Below, one piece after another: positions 1 through 5,928 of a DNA stretch of 31,961 bases. The notes beneath the pieces were generated by a model. The model did not search any database, had not been told where the DNA came from, and worked only from the letters and a program-made list of their open reading frames with translations. This stretch comes from Methanobacteriota archaeon (GTDB lineage Archaea > Thermoplasmatota > Poseidoniia > Poseidoniales > Thalassarchaeaceae), in contig PBGH01000020.1 of assembly GCA_002720055.1 (NCBI GenBank), positions 1 through 31,961 on the forward strand, written 5' to 3'. Position numbers and translations under genes: made by a program. The stretch's first letter is position 1; each line of letters opens with the position of its first letter.

Positions 1-63
1 CGGCACCATCGGCACCATCGGCACCATCGGCACCATCGGCACCATCGGCACCATCGGCACCAT
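1..63. repeat. Tandem 9-bp minisatellite, 7 copies, coding for Asp-Gly-Ala
   Basis: Seven uninterrupted perfect copies of CGGCACCAT fill the left edge of the window. On the minus strand they read GAT-GGT-GCC, in frame with the collagen-like lipoprotein. A perfect repeat in multiples of three can change copy number without breaking the frame, so protein length may vary between strains. The true copy number is unknown because the window begins inside the array. Confidence 0.95.
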
Positions 64-922
64 CATTCGCGTCAATTCCGTTTACTCCATTACAGACGTA
101 CAAGGTCTGATCAACTTCCATAGTAGACAGGAAACCATCACTATCATCATCCATCCCTATTCTTACAACGTTTCCTCCCATAGGGCAATTCAAACCACCA
201 CTTGCGAGTACTTCTGAATGGATCAAAGCGTTGAGCCCATTCGCTCCTATGGGCCCTTCGGCACCTGTAGGGCCTACTTCGCCAGATATGCCAGCAGGAC
301 CCTGTGGTCCGGAGATATTACCGAGATCTATCCATGAATCACCATTCCAAACATGAATGTGAGTTGTGGAGTTTACTAGAAACGCATCACCAGGATTTCC
401 GATGTAAACCTCTCCAAGTTCAGAAGAGTTCTCTACAATTCCAACAATGTTGAATGAAGTCCCATCCTGACCGTCTTCCCCATCTGAACCGTCTGCTCCG
501 GCTGGACCCTGAGCTCCTTGCTCACCATCCTGACCGTCTTCACCATCTGAACCGTCTTCACCATCTGAACCGTCTGCTCCGGCTGGACCTTGGGGGCCCA
601 TTACGCCATCTGCTCCGGCTGGACCCTGAGGACCCATTGCCCCATCAGCTCCAACTGGTCCAATAATGTCAATTACAGACCATATTCCCAACGAGCAGGC
701 CTGGAATTCATTTTCAGCAGACACGTAATAGAGCCTTCCATCGGTCGAATCATCGCAAGAAGGAAGATCCATGGAGGAACCCACAAGGAAAACATTCCAA
801 TCTTCCAACTCATCTTCTCTCTCATCGGAGACATCTTCGGAACCGAGACATCCCGTCAACATTGAAGCAGTCACTAGCAGGCCAATCAGGGTAGTCAGTA
901 TTTTGTCTCCGGCTGAATTCAT
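1..922 (-). CDS. Collagen-like surface lipoprotein, C-terminus outside window
   Basis: The open frame runs from ATG at 922 to the window edge without a stop (307 codons visible). It starts with a lipoprotein signal whose lipobox is L22-T-G-C25. An acidic stretch follows, then Gly-x-y collagen-like repeats at about residues 88-154. A non-collagen segment (155-203) comes next, then a short second collagen stretch (204-229). Residues about 231-279 form a Cys- and Asp-rich module with GGLNCPMGG and DDDSDGF and ending YVCNG, which resembles the DUF7151 type often found between collagen-like repeats. From residue 287 the protein is pure Asp-Gly-Ala. This is an extracellular, lipid-anchored protein, probably an adhesin or surface stalk; the function is inferred. 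It is the farthest downstream of four minus-strand genes but has its own spacer with a TATA-like box. The missing 3' end may be caused by the repeat breaking the assembly. Confidence 0.88.
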   Translation of the reverse strand, partial: MNSAGDKILTTLIGLLVTASMLTGCLGSEDVSDEREDELEDWNVFLVGSSMDLPSCDDSTDGRLYYVSAENEFQACSLGIWSVIDIIGPVGADGAMGPQGPAGADGVMGPQGPAGADGSDGEDGSDGEDGQDGEQGAQGPAGADGSDGEDGQDGTSFNIVGIVENSSELGEVYIGNPGDAFLVNSTTHIHVWNGDSWIDLGNISGPQGPAGISGEVGPTGAEGPIGANGLNALIHSEVLASGGLNCPMGGNVVRIGMDDDSDGFLSTMEVDQTLYVCNGVNGIDANDGADGADGADGADGADGADGA

Positions 923-928
923 GGTTTC

Positions 929-964
929 GCGAGTATTCAGGTATACTTAATTGCGAGTATTCAG
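929..964. promoter_or_regulatory. Lipoprotein promoter region with 12-bp direct repeat
   Basis: GCGAGTATTCAG occurs at 929-940 and again at 953-964, start to start 24 bp. Between the copies the minus strand carries an AT-rich TATA-like element (about 941-952), 20-30 nt before the ATG at 922. That spacing fits a leaderless archaeal transcript. The repeats bracket the presumed TATA box, where a regulator would compete with TBP/TFB. The repeat is directly seen; the regulatory role is inferred. Confidence 0.45.
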
Positions 965-974
965 AGATAACATC

Positions 975-1652
975 TTAGTCTTTGAACTCAGATACCTGTT
1001 CCAAGCTTTTCCTATCTAAGTCAGGAACTCTGGCTCCCTCTGCGGGGAATCCGACCGGAAGAAGAAGCATTGCATGCTCATGAGGAGGTCTATCGAGTAT
1101 TTCTCTGAGAAAACCCATGGGGGAAGGTGTGTGAGGCAGGGTAGCCAAACCCATGTTGTGGACAGCAGTGATGAATAATCCAGCTGCAATACCACATGAT
1201 TCCTGAGAGTAGTAGGTGGGGGCCAGTTCACCCTTCCTTTCCCTCTTGGAGTGCCTGAACAGTACAACGACCCATGGCGCATCTGTGATGTGTTCTTTGA
1301 TATGATCAGTTCCCAGAGGTGCAAGAACCTCTTCCCACTCTTCAGGGACTCTTTCATCGTAGAATCTCTTTTCTTCTTTTTCAGCCTCAACACGAATTCT
1401 GGTACGCAACTCTTCATCTGAAATTGCCACAAATGTCCATGGTTGGAGATGAGCACCAGAAGGGGCCGTACTTGCCGTCCTAATGGCTAGCTCGATCATC
1501 TCCCTAGGAACCTCTCTATTTGAGAAGTGACGAGTCGTTCTACGCTTACTCATTCTATTAAAGAAGGACCTAGCTCTTTCTATCATCTCGTTTTCAGGAA
1601 TTATCTCAAAATCCAGTAGTATAAATCCATCTTCCTCTTCGAAATTGCCCAT
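975..1652 (-). CDS. Iodotyrosine-deiodinase-like nitroreductase-fold flavoprotein
   Basis: A 225-residue protein of the FMN-dependent nitroreductase superfamily. It is closest in pattern to iodotyrosine deiodinase (reductive halotyrosine dehalogenase) rather than to NfsB/RdxA enzymes. FMN phosphate-binding R-R-T-T-R lies at 37-41. STAPSGAHLQPWTF at 61-74 matches the deiodinase TAPSGAHxxPWTF signature. A Thr-Pro at 175-176 lies in the segment expected near flavin N5, and LLPVGFPAEGARVPDL (197-212) matches the conserved C-terminal signature. The active-site lid residues that bind the substrate zwitterion in the animal enzyme (Glu, Tyr four later, Lys 21 after that) appear here as E94, Y98 and K119 with identical spacing. 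There is no membrane anchor, so it is cytosolic. Dehalogenation of halotyrosines or related phenols is inferred. It lies 8 bp after a secreted-protein gene on the same strand. Confidence 0.85.
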   Translation of the reverse strand: MGNFEEEDGFILLDFEIIPENEMIERARSFFNRMSKRRTTRHFSNREVPREMIELAIRTASTAPSGAHLQPWTFVAISDEELRTRIRVEAEKEEKRFYDERVPEEWEEVLAPLGTDHIKEHITDAPWVVVLFRHSKRERKGELAPTYYSQESCGIAAGLFITAVHNMGLATLPHTPSPMGFLREILDRPPHEHAMLLLPVGFPAEGARVPDLDRKSLEQVSEFKD

Positions 1653-1660
1653 ATGTCCAC

Positions 1661-2209
1661 TCAGCTCCGTCTAGCCATTAAGGCTGCCATCCCTATTGAG
1701 GCCGAAACAGTGTAGAGCGAGAAACCTGGAAGAACACTATCTTTATCTTGACAATCTGATGAAGGGCCGCCCCAAGTTCCATTGTCATACCAGCAGTCTG
1801 ACCATACCCTCCAACCGAATCCCTCCGCAGGAACACTAGATTCATTCCCATTTTCGTAATGAAGTTCGATTCTCCAATTTATGTAAGACAAATCCTCTTC
1901 AGGGACAATCGAGCCATCCCAGAATCCATCCCCAGTATCAGTTAATGAGTAAGTTTCAGGAGGATAACACACTCCAGAGTTGATACAAATCTGGGTTATC
2001 CAGTTTGCAGACGTAACATTGCTCGTTGACTCCTCGTTTAGTTTTACTGAGATTATGAATTCAGCTCCCGCAGAGGCTTCATCCGGAAAAAAAACTCTCT
2101 CCAAGTCAGTACCTGAGAGGTTCGGCTCCTCATTCATCCCACTCTCTGCAATGGCACTAAACGATATCGTAATCGTCATGACAAGAAGAATCGCCACTAT
2201 CCTTCGCAT
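1661..2209 (-). CDS. Secreted surface protein with PGF-type C-terminal sorting signal
   Basis: 182 residues with no recognised globular family. Residues 1-21 form a hydrophobic signal peptide. The ectodomain carries several Asn-x-Ser/Thr sequons (N64, N122, N143) and four Cys (75, 81, 139, 153) that could form disulfides. The C-terminus is Pro-Gly-Phe at 161-163, a hydrophobic helix and a final Arg-Arg-Ser. This is the tripartite layout of the archaeal PGF-CTERM signal, which archaeosortase A cleaves and replaces with a lipid. An in-frame TGA four codons upstream of ATG 2209 leaves that ATG as the first possible start. The gene follows the PUA-protein gene on the same strand after about 39 bp and precedes the deiodinase-like gene. 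Surface location is well supported; function is unknown. Confidence 0.75.
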   Translation of the reverse strand: MRRIVAILLVMTITISFSAIAESGMNEEPNLSGTDLERVFFPDEASAGAEFIISVKLNEESTSNVTSANWITQICINSGVCYPPETYSLTDTGDGFWDGSIVPEEDLSYINWRIELHYENGNESSVPAEGFGWRVWSDCWYDNGTWGGPSSDCQDKDSVLPGFSLYTVSASIGMAALMARRS

Positions 2210-2248
2210 GAGTAAGCGTCATGCCCATCACAAATGAATACTAACCAT

Positions 2249-2782
2249 TCAGACTTCAAGATTCCAGAGGTCGTCACCTACCCAGTGAATGGTTGAAATG
2301 GCCTTTCCTTTGCTCATCGACATCATCTCTTCACCATCCACAATTGCGATTCCAGTCGCAATAGGATCACCCGTTTCCTGGTCCCTAATCCACACGAAGT
2401 CACCACTGTTCAGGGAAGGATCTGCTATGTGGATGCCTGCTCCCATGCAGTCGGCCCCGTTCCTAAGAAACGGGATCGCTCCATCGTCTACAGCCACCCA
2501 AGACTTCTCCACTCCCCAGGAACTTATTCCTCTGAGGGTGGGGTACCAACTCATGCTTCCTTTGACATCTATTCGCATCGCTAAAGGGACCCTATCCACT
2601 AAGATCAGGTCTGTTTCTTGATAATGAGCTTGCTCAAGAAAACCGGACAGGGATAATTCCTCGCCTAACCACTCACCTATCTCCTCCGCAACTCCTCGAA
2701 TCTGCTTGAGTCTTACCGGGGTTCTTCTCCTCAGCCTCTTGTCTACCACATCCTTCCCGAACGTAAGGGGGCGAAAGAACAT
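2249..2782 (-). CDS. PUA-domain protein, archaeal MCT-1/Tma20-like translation factor
   Basis: About 177 residues. A basic N-terminal region (RLRRRTPVRLKQIRG) precedes a C-terminal PUA domain. The PUA part shows VDDGAIPFLRNGADCMGAGI, then a GDFVWIRD strand and a final KGKAISTIHWVGDDLW. This closely follows the MCTS1/Tma20 layout (VDKGA-x-FxxxGAxxMxPG and a terminal GxIxxIHxxxDxLW). MCTS1 binds the small ribosomal subunit with DENR and acts in initiation and recycling; the archaeal homologue is taken to bind structured RNA such as tRNA or rRNA. A longer reading from GTG 2797 adds MYALG. I prefer ATG 2782 because MFF aligns with the family N-terminus and leaves a wider spacer to the divergent gene. 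The family call is good; the exact role is inferred. Confidence 0.8.
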   Translation of the reverse strand: MFFRPLTFGKDVVDKRLRRRTPVRLKQIRGVAEEIGEWLGEELSLSGFLEQAHYQETDLILVDRVPLAMRIDVKGSMSWYPTLRGISSWGVEKSWVAVDDGAIPFLRNGADCMGAGIHIADPSLNSGDFVWIRDQETGDPIATGIAIVDGEEMMSMSKGKAISTIHWVGDDLWNLEV

Positions 2783-2826
2783 GCCGAGAGCGTACACTTG
2801 AAGCGCAACGACTGTACCGATGAGTT

Positions 2827-3450
2827 ATGCTCGTCGTCTGCCTAGATCTTGAAGGGGTCTTGATCCCTGAAATTTGGATAAATGTCGCAGAGATTACAGG
2901 AATCAAGGAACTTCGAAGAACTACCAGAGAAGAGCCAGATTATGACCTGCTAATGGGATATAGGCTGGGAATATTGGATAAGCATGACATCAAGATTGAA
3001 GATATTACTTCAGTAATTGACTCCATGGAACCCGTGGAGGGTGCGACAGAATTTCTTCAAGCTCTAGAATCAAAATGGCCAGTATTGATTCTATCAGATA
3101 CTTTCTCTCAGTTCGCGAAACCTATGATGTCCAAGCTCGGAAACCCAACTCTACTTTGTCACACTCTAGCCATAGATGATTCTGGAAGAATAGAAGACTG
3201 GAATATACGATGCGATGACCATAAGAGAAAGACTGTGGAAGCACTATCTCAGTTGAATTTCAAAGTCATAGCAGCTGGAGACTCATACAACGATACTTCC
3301 ATGCTTTCGCATGCCAACGCTGGAATCTTATTCAAGCCTCCGAAAAATGTCATCGAAGAATTCCCACAATTTCCAGTTGTCAACGACTTTGAAGAGCTGA
3401 CGTCTGTAATCGAGTCCTCAGCTTCTGATCTTGGCGAGCTATGGAAGTAA
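2827..3450 (+). CDS. thrH: ThrH-like phosphoserine phosphatase / homoserine phosphotransferase (HAD)
   Basis: 207 residues matching ThrH along its whole length. HAD motif I is CLDLEGVLIPEIW, with nucleophile D7 and Glu (E9) in place of the usual second Asp, which is the ThrH signature. Motif II is S90-D91 in ILSDTF, motif III K133 in DHKRK, and motif IV GDSYND at 151-156. The conserved FKPP and EFPQFPVV segments close the protein. ThrH dephosphorylates phosphoserine and can transfer the phosphate to homoserine, linking serine and threonine synthesis in the cytosol. The gene is divergent from the PUA gene (44 bp apart) and precedes rps8e by 50 bp, although rps8e seems to have its own promoter. 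Confidence 0.92.
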   Translation: MLVVCLDLEGVLIPEIWINVAEITGIKELRRTTREEPDYDLLMGYRLGILDKHDIKIEDITSVIDSMEPVEGATEFLQALESKWPVLILSDTFSQFAKPMMSKLGNPTLLCHTLAIDDSGRIEDWNIRCDDHKRKTVEALSQLNFKVIAAGDSYNDTSMLSHANAGILFKPPKNVIEEFPQFPVVNDFEELTSVIESSASDLGELWK

Positions 3451-3467
3451 CCTCTCCACCTCCAATC

Positions 3468-3480
3468 GTTTGAAATAAGG
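3468..3480 (+). promoter_or_regulatory. TATA-like box of rps8e
   Basis: The segment GAAATAA (3472-3478) is centred about 26 nt before the ATG at 3501. That is the distance expected if transcription starts at or very near the start codon. No strong Shine-Dalgarno site lies between them, so a leaderless mRNA is likely. Confidence 0.45.
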
Positions 3481-3500
3481 CAGGCAAGTCGGCGGGTTGC

Positions 3501-3893
3501 ATGGCGAAGTGGCATGGCATTTCTCGAAGGAAGCCTACAGGGGGGCGTCTCAAGCGTCCAAACAGGTACAGAGGTAAGAGAAGGACAGAGGTTGCAAGCG
3601 AGGAGCAGCTCGCTTATGTCGGCGATTCGGATGTTCGTAAGAACTATCGTAAGAGGGCAGGATCACAGACAGTAAGAACGCTATCAGTTAACCAAATCAA
3701 TGTCAATTCAAAGGATGGAAAGACTGTAAGAGCTACAGTCAAGAACGTGGTCGGAAATGATGCCGATTCTAACTACGTTAGGAGGAACATCGTCACCAAG
3801 GGTGCAATATTAGAGACTGATAAGGGACTAGTTAGAGTTACTAGCAGACCAGGGATGCACGGTGTAGTTAGCGGTGTACTCGTAGAAGAATAA
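3501..3893 (+). CDS. rps8e: 30S ribosomal protein S8e
   Basis: 130 residues beginning MAKWHGISRRKPTGGRLK, a typical archaeal S8e N-terminus. The conserved core includes VRTLSVNQINV, the VVGNDADSNYVRRNIVTKGA block and a C-terminal TSRPGMHGVVSGVLVE. Length fits archaeal S8e (about 125-130). It is a structural component of the small ribosomal subunit that contacts 16S rRNA. It is followed after 46 bp by the SRP19 gene, so ribosome and secretion genes form a short plus-strand run. No zinc-binding or unusual insertion is seen. Confidence 0.97.
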   Translation: MAKWHGISRRKPTGGRLKRPNRYRGKRRTEVASEEQLAYVGDSDVRKNYRKRAGSQTVRTLSVNQINVNSKDGKTVRATVKNVVGNDADSNYVRRNIVTKGAILETDKGLVRVTSRPGMHGVVSGVLVEE

Positions 3894-3939
3894 TACACGA
3901 AGCCCTCAAGTCACCCATCTCTCAGGGTAGGTCGATAGA

Positions 3940-4383
3940 ATGGCCGCAAAGCGTGAGGAGATGACTCTTTGGACGGGATACTTCGACTCCAGAATCACCC
4001 GATCTAAAGGACGTAGAGTGCCTAAGGAAGCCAGTATCCCAAAACCAACTCTGGAATCAATAGTCTGGGCTGCTCGTAGTGCTGGAGTTAGGAAGATGAG
4101 ACAAGAGCCAGAAGTAAGCCATCCTGCAAGGCCCCATGCCAAGGAGGGAAGGCTAATCATGCCCCCAAGTCACGTTTTCGAAGTCACGGGGGCATCCACT
4201 AAGGAAGGTGTGATGCAGAAAATTGGCACTATTCTGAGGAGGAGATCCAAAGAGGCAAAAGAGCAGGGGAAGGACTCAGTAAGACGCCCTGCAAAGGGTG
4301 ACAGACGACGTCGTGCCCAGCGAAAGACAACAAAGCATCGGAAGAGTGCGCAAAGAAAGAGGAAGAAGCTCGGTCGGAAGTGA
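3940..4383 (+). CDS. srp19: Signal recognition particle 19 kDa protein
   Basis: 147 residues. The N-terminal part shows the SRP19 pattern LWTGYFDSRITRSKGRRVPK, then IPKPTLESIVWAARSAG, the segments that fold on the SRP RNA helices. It assembles with 7S RNA before SRP54 binds and so supports co-translational membrane targeting. Archaeal SRP19 is usually about 90-100 residues; here a C-terminal tail (about 105-147) is very rich in Lys and Arg and probably adds RNA contacts. The start at 3940 has GGTAGGT about 8-14 nt upstream. The basic tail overlaps any longer reading of the following GNAT gene. Confidence 0.9.
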   Translation: MAAKREEMTLWTGYFDSRITRSKGRRVPKEASIPKPTLESIVWAARSAGVRKMRQEPEVSHPARPHAKEGRLIMPPSHVFEVTGASTKEGVMQKIGTILRRRSKEAKEQGKDSVRRPAKGDRRRRAQRKTTKHRKSAQRKRKKLGRK

Positions 4384-4387
4384 AATC

Positions 4388-4789
4388 TTGTTCATCATCG
4401 AGGAGGGAAATCCCGATCCAGAGACATTTCTCGGTCTCAGAGACGGAGCAGGAATGAGTCCTAGATCTATGCAAGGGGCAAGAAAAGGGCTTGGAGAGGA
4501 GATATTCTCCGTTATCCTTAGACTAGAGGAATCGAAAGAAATCGTGGGTATGGGGCGGGTTGTAGGCGATGGTGGAACTATTTTCGTAATCTGCGATATG
4601 CTAGTTTTAGAGAAGTTTCAGAATTTGGGTGGTGGGACCATGATCATGAATTCAATTATGGATTACCTGCGGAAGGAAGCTCCTCCAAATTCCTACATCA
4701 ATCTGATGGCAGATGTAGACGGATTCTATGAGAAATGGGGATTTGTTCCATCGCTCCCTGACTCAAGGGGCATGGTATTGAGGGAATAG
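4388..4789 (+). CDS. GNAT-family N-acetyltransferase
   Basis: About 133 residues of the GNAT fold. Visible family features are FLGLRDGAGMSPRS near the start, VGMGRVVGDGG (beta strands 2-3), a MLVLEKFQNLGGGTMIM segment that carries the acetyl-CoA pyrophosphate loop (Q-x-x-G-G-G-T), and FYEKWGFVP at the C-terminus. The substrate is unknown; small amines or protein N-termini are options. The frame is open back to ATG 4298, but that extension is an out-of-frame reading of the basic SRP19 tail. TTG 4388, five bases after the srp19 stop, gives the usual family N-terminus; GTG 4346 is another choice. Tight spacing suggests translation coupled to srp19. The gene converges on the aminotransferase gene. 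Confidence 0.8.
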   Translation: MFIIEEGNPDPETFLGLRDGAGMSPRSMQGARKGLGEEIFSVILRLEESKEIVGMGRVVGDGGTIFVICDMLVLEKFQNLGGGTMIMNSIMDYLRKEAPPNSYINLMADVDGFYEKWGFVPSLPDSRGMVLRE

Positions 4790-4795
4790 GCAAAA

Positions 4796-5893
4796 TCAAA
4801 CTTCAACAGTCCATCCAAACTGGTCCGGAACACGTCTCTGCTGAATCGCCGTCAGAGAATCATACATCTCCATGGCAACTGGGCCAACGTCTCCTCCGCA
4901 GTGCTCGACCACTCTATCTCCGTGCTCTATAGTTCCAATCGCAGAAATTACAGCAGCTGTTCCGACGCAGAAGCACTCGTCTGCACCAAGGGCGTAGTCC
5001 ACATCGACCTTCTCCTCCCTTACTTCATAGCCCTTGGATTTTGCGAGCTCCATTACTGAGGCCCTAGTCACACCCGGTAGAATAGTACCTGTCAGCTCAG
5101 GAGTAGATATGATACCGTCCTTAACGCAGAAGAAGTTTGCAGCACCGACCTCCTCTACGTATCTGTGATTTACTGCATCGAGGTAAATTATCTCAGAGTA
5201 ACCCTCCTTCTTTGCCATTTTGGAGGGCACCATTCCTGGCGCATAGTTACCGATTGCCTTGACACCTCCCGAACCTCCTGGAGCAGCTCTATGAAACTCA
5301 TCAGACACTCTTAGCGAAGTCGGAGTGATTCCTCCTTTGAAGTATGGTCCTACAGGGGAGACGTAAACAAGGAATGTGAACTCTGGGGCTGGAGCAACAC
5401 CTAGTATTGCCCCGCTTCCGAATAGAAGAGGCCTGACGTATAGAGCACCCTTCCCTATAGGTGGGACCCACCTGATGTTCTCCCTAACTGTCATCTTAAT
5501 AGCATCGAGAAACATTTCCTCGGGTACAGGTGGCATCCCCAGTCTCCTAGCTCCTTCCTGGGACCTCCTGGCGTTGTCACTCGGACGAAATAGGACCACA
5601 TTTCCATCCTCAGCATATTGTGCCTTCATTCCCTCAAATAACCCCTGTCCGTAGTTGATTACACCCGCTGCAGGAGACAGACTTAGATTCTGGAAGTCTT
5701 GCATGACTCCTGACTGCCAATCTTCACCCTCCTTGCATGTTGCCATGTACATCCGATCGGTTTGAGTAAAACTGAAAGTTAGTGAGTCCCAGTCTAATCC
5801 CGGACCATCATCTCTGTTCAACTCCCGCACCCCGATTATTGTGAAGGGAAACGATTCCGCTTTCAACGATTCCGCTGGAGACCCCCCCGGCAT
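4796..5893 (-). CDS. ilvE: Branched-chain amino acid aminotransferase, class IV PLP enzyme
   Basis: 365 residues of fold-type IV aminotransferase. DWDSLTF and a YMYM-like stretch (35-50) precede LSPAAGVINYGQGLFEGMK (72-90), the pattern of the longer type II BCATs of eukaryotes and some bacteria. The PLP Schiff-base lysine is K212 in GGVKAIGNYAPG. EEVGAANFF (247-255) and GTILPGVTR (269-277) bind cofactor and substrate, and CFCVGTAAVI (307-316) forms the C-terminal phosphate-binding part. It interconverts Leu, Ile and Val with their 2-oxo acids using glutamate in the cytosol. It is a single-gene unit, divergent from polB by 35 bp. The catalytic residues all seem intact; the plant-like N-terminal extension is the only unusual point. 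Confidence 0.93.
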   Translation of the reverse strand: MPGGSPAESLKAESFPFTIIGVRELNRDDGPGLDWDSLTFSFTQTDRMYMATCKEGEDWQSGVMQDFQNLSLSPAAGVINYGQGLFEGMKAQYAEDGNVVLFRPSDNARRSQEGARRLGMPPVPEEMFLDAIKMTVRENIRWVPPIGKGALYVRPLLFGSGAILGVAPAPEFTFLVYVSPVGPYFKGGITPTSLRVSDEFHRAAPGGSGGVKAIGNYAPGMVPSKMAKKEGYSEIIYLDAVNHRYVEEVGAANFFCVKDGIISTPELTGTILPGVTRASVMELAKSKGYEVREEKVDVDYALGADECFCVGTAAVISAIGTIEHGDRVVEHCGGDVGPVAMEMYDSLTAIQQRRVPDQFGWTVEV

Positions 5894-5928
5894 TGTTATG
5901 GCCCCTGACGATGACGTAAGGAAAAGAA

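Noticed and set aside
1..63. Regular repeat at the left edge as a possible CRISPR array
   Set aside because: The units are 9 bp, perfect and without spacers, and they read in frame as Asp-Gly-Ala in a collagen-like protein.
454..865. Plus-strand open frames rich in Leu, His and Arg or in mixed residues
   Set aside because: They are antisense to the collagen-like gene; their periodicity is just the complement of Gly-x-y codons, and they have no family match.
4298..4387. Longer GNAT reading overlapping the srp19 gene by 86 bases, or a frameshift joining the two
   Set aside because: The added residues are an out-of-frame reading of the SRP19 basic tail. Both proteins are complete without it.
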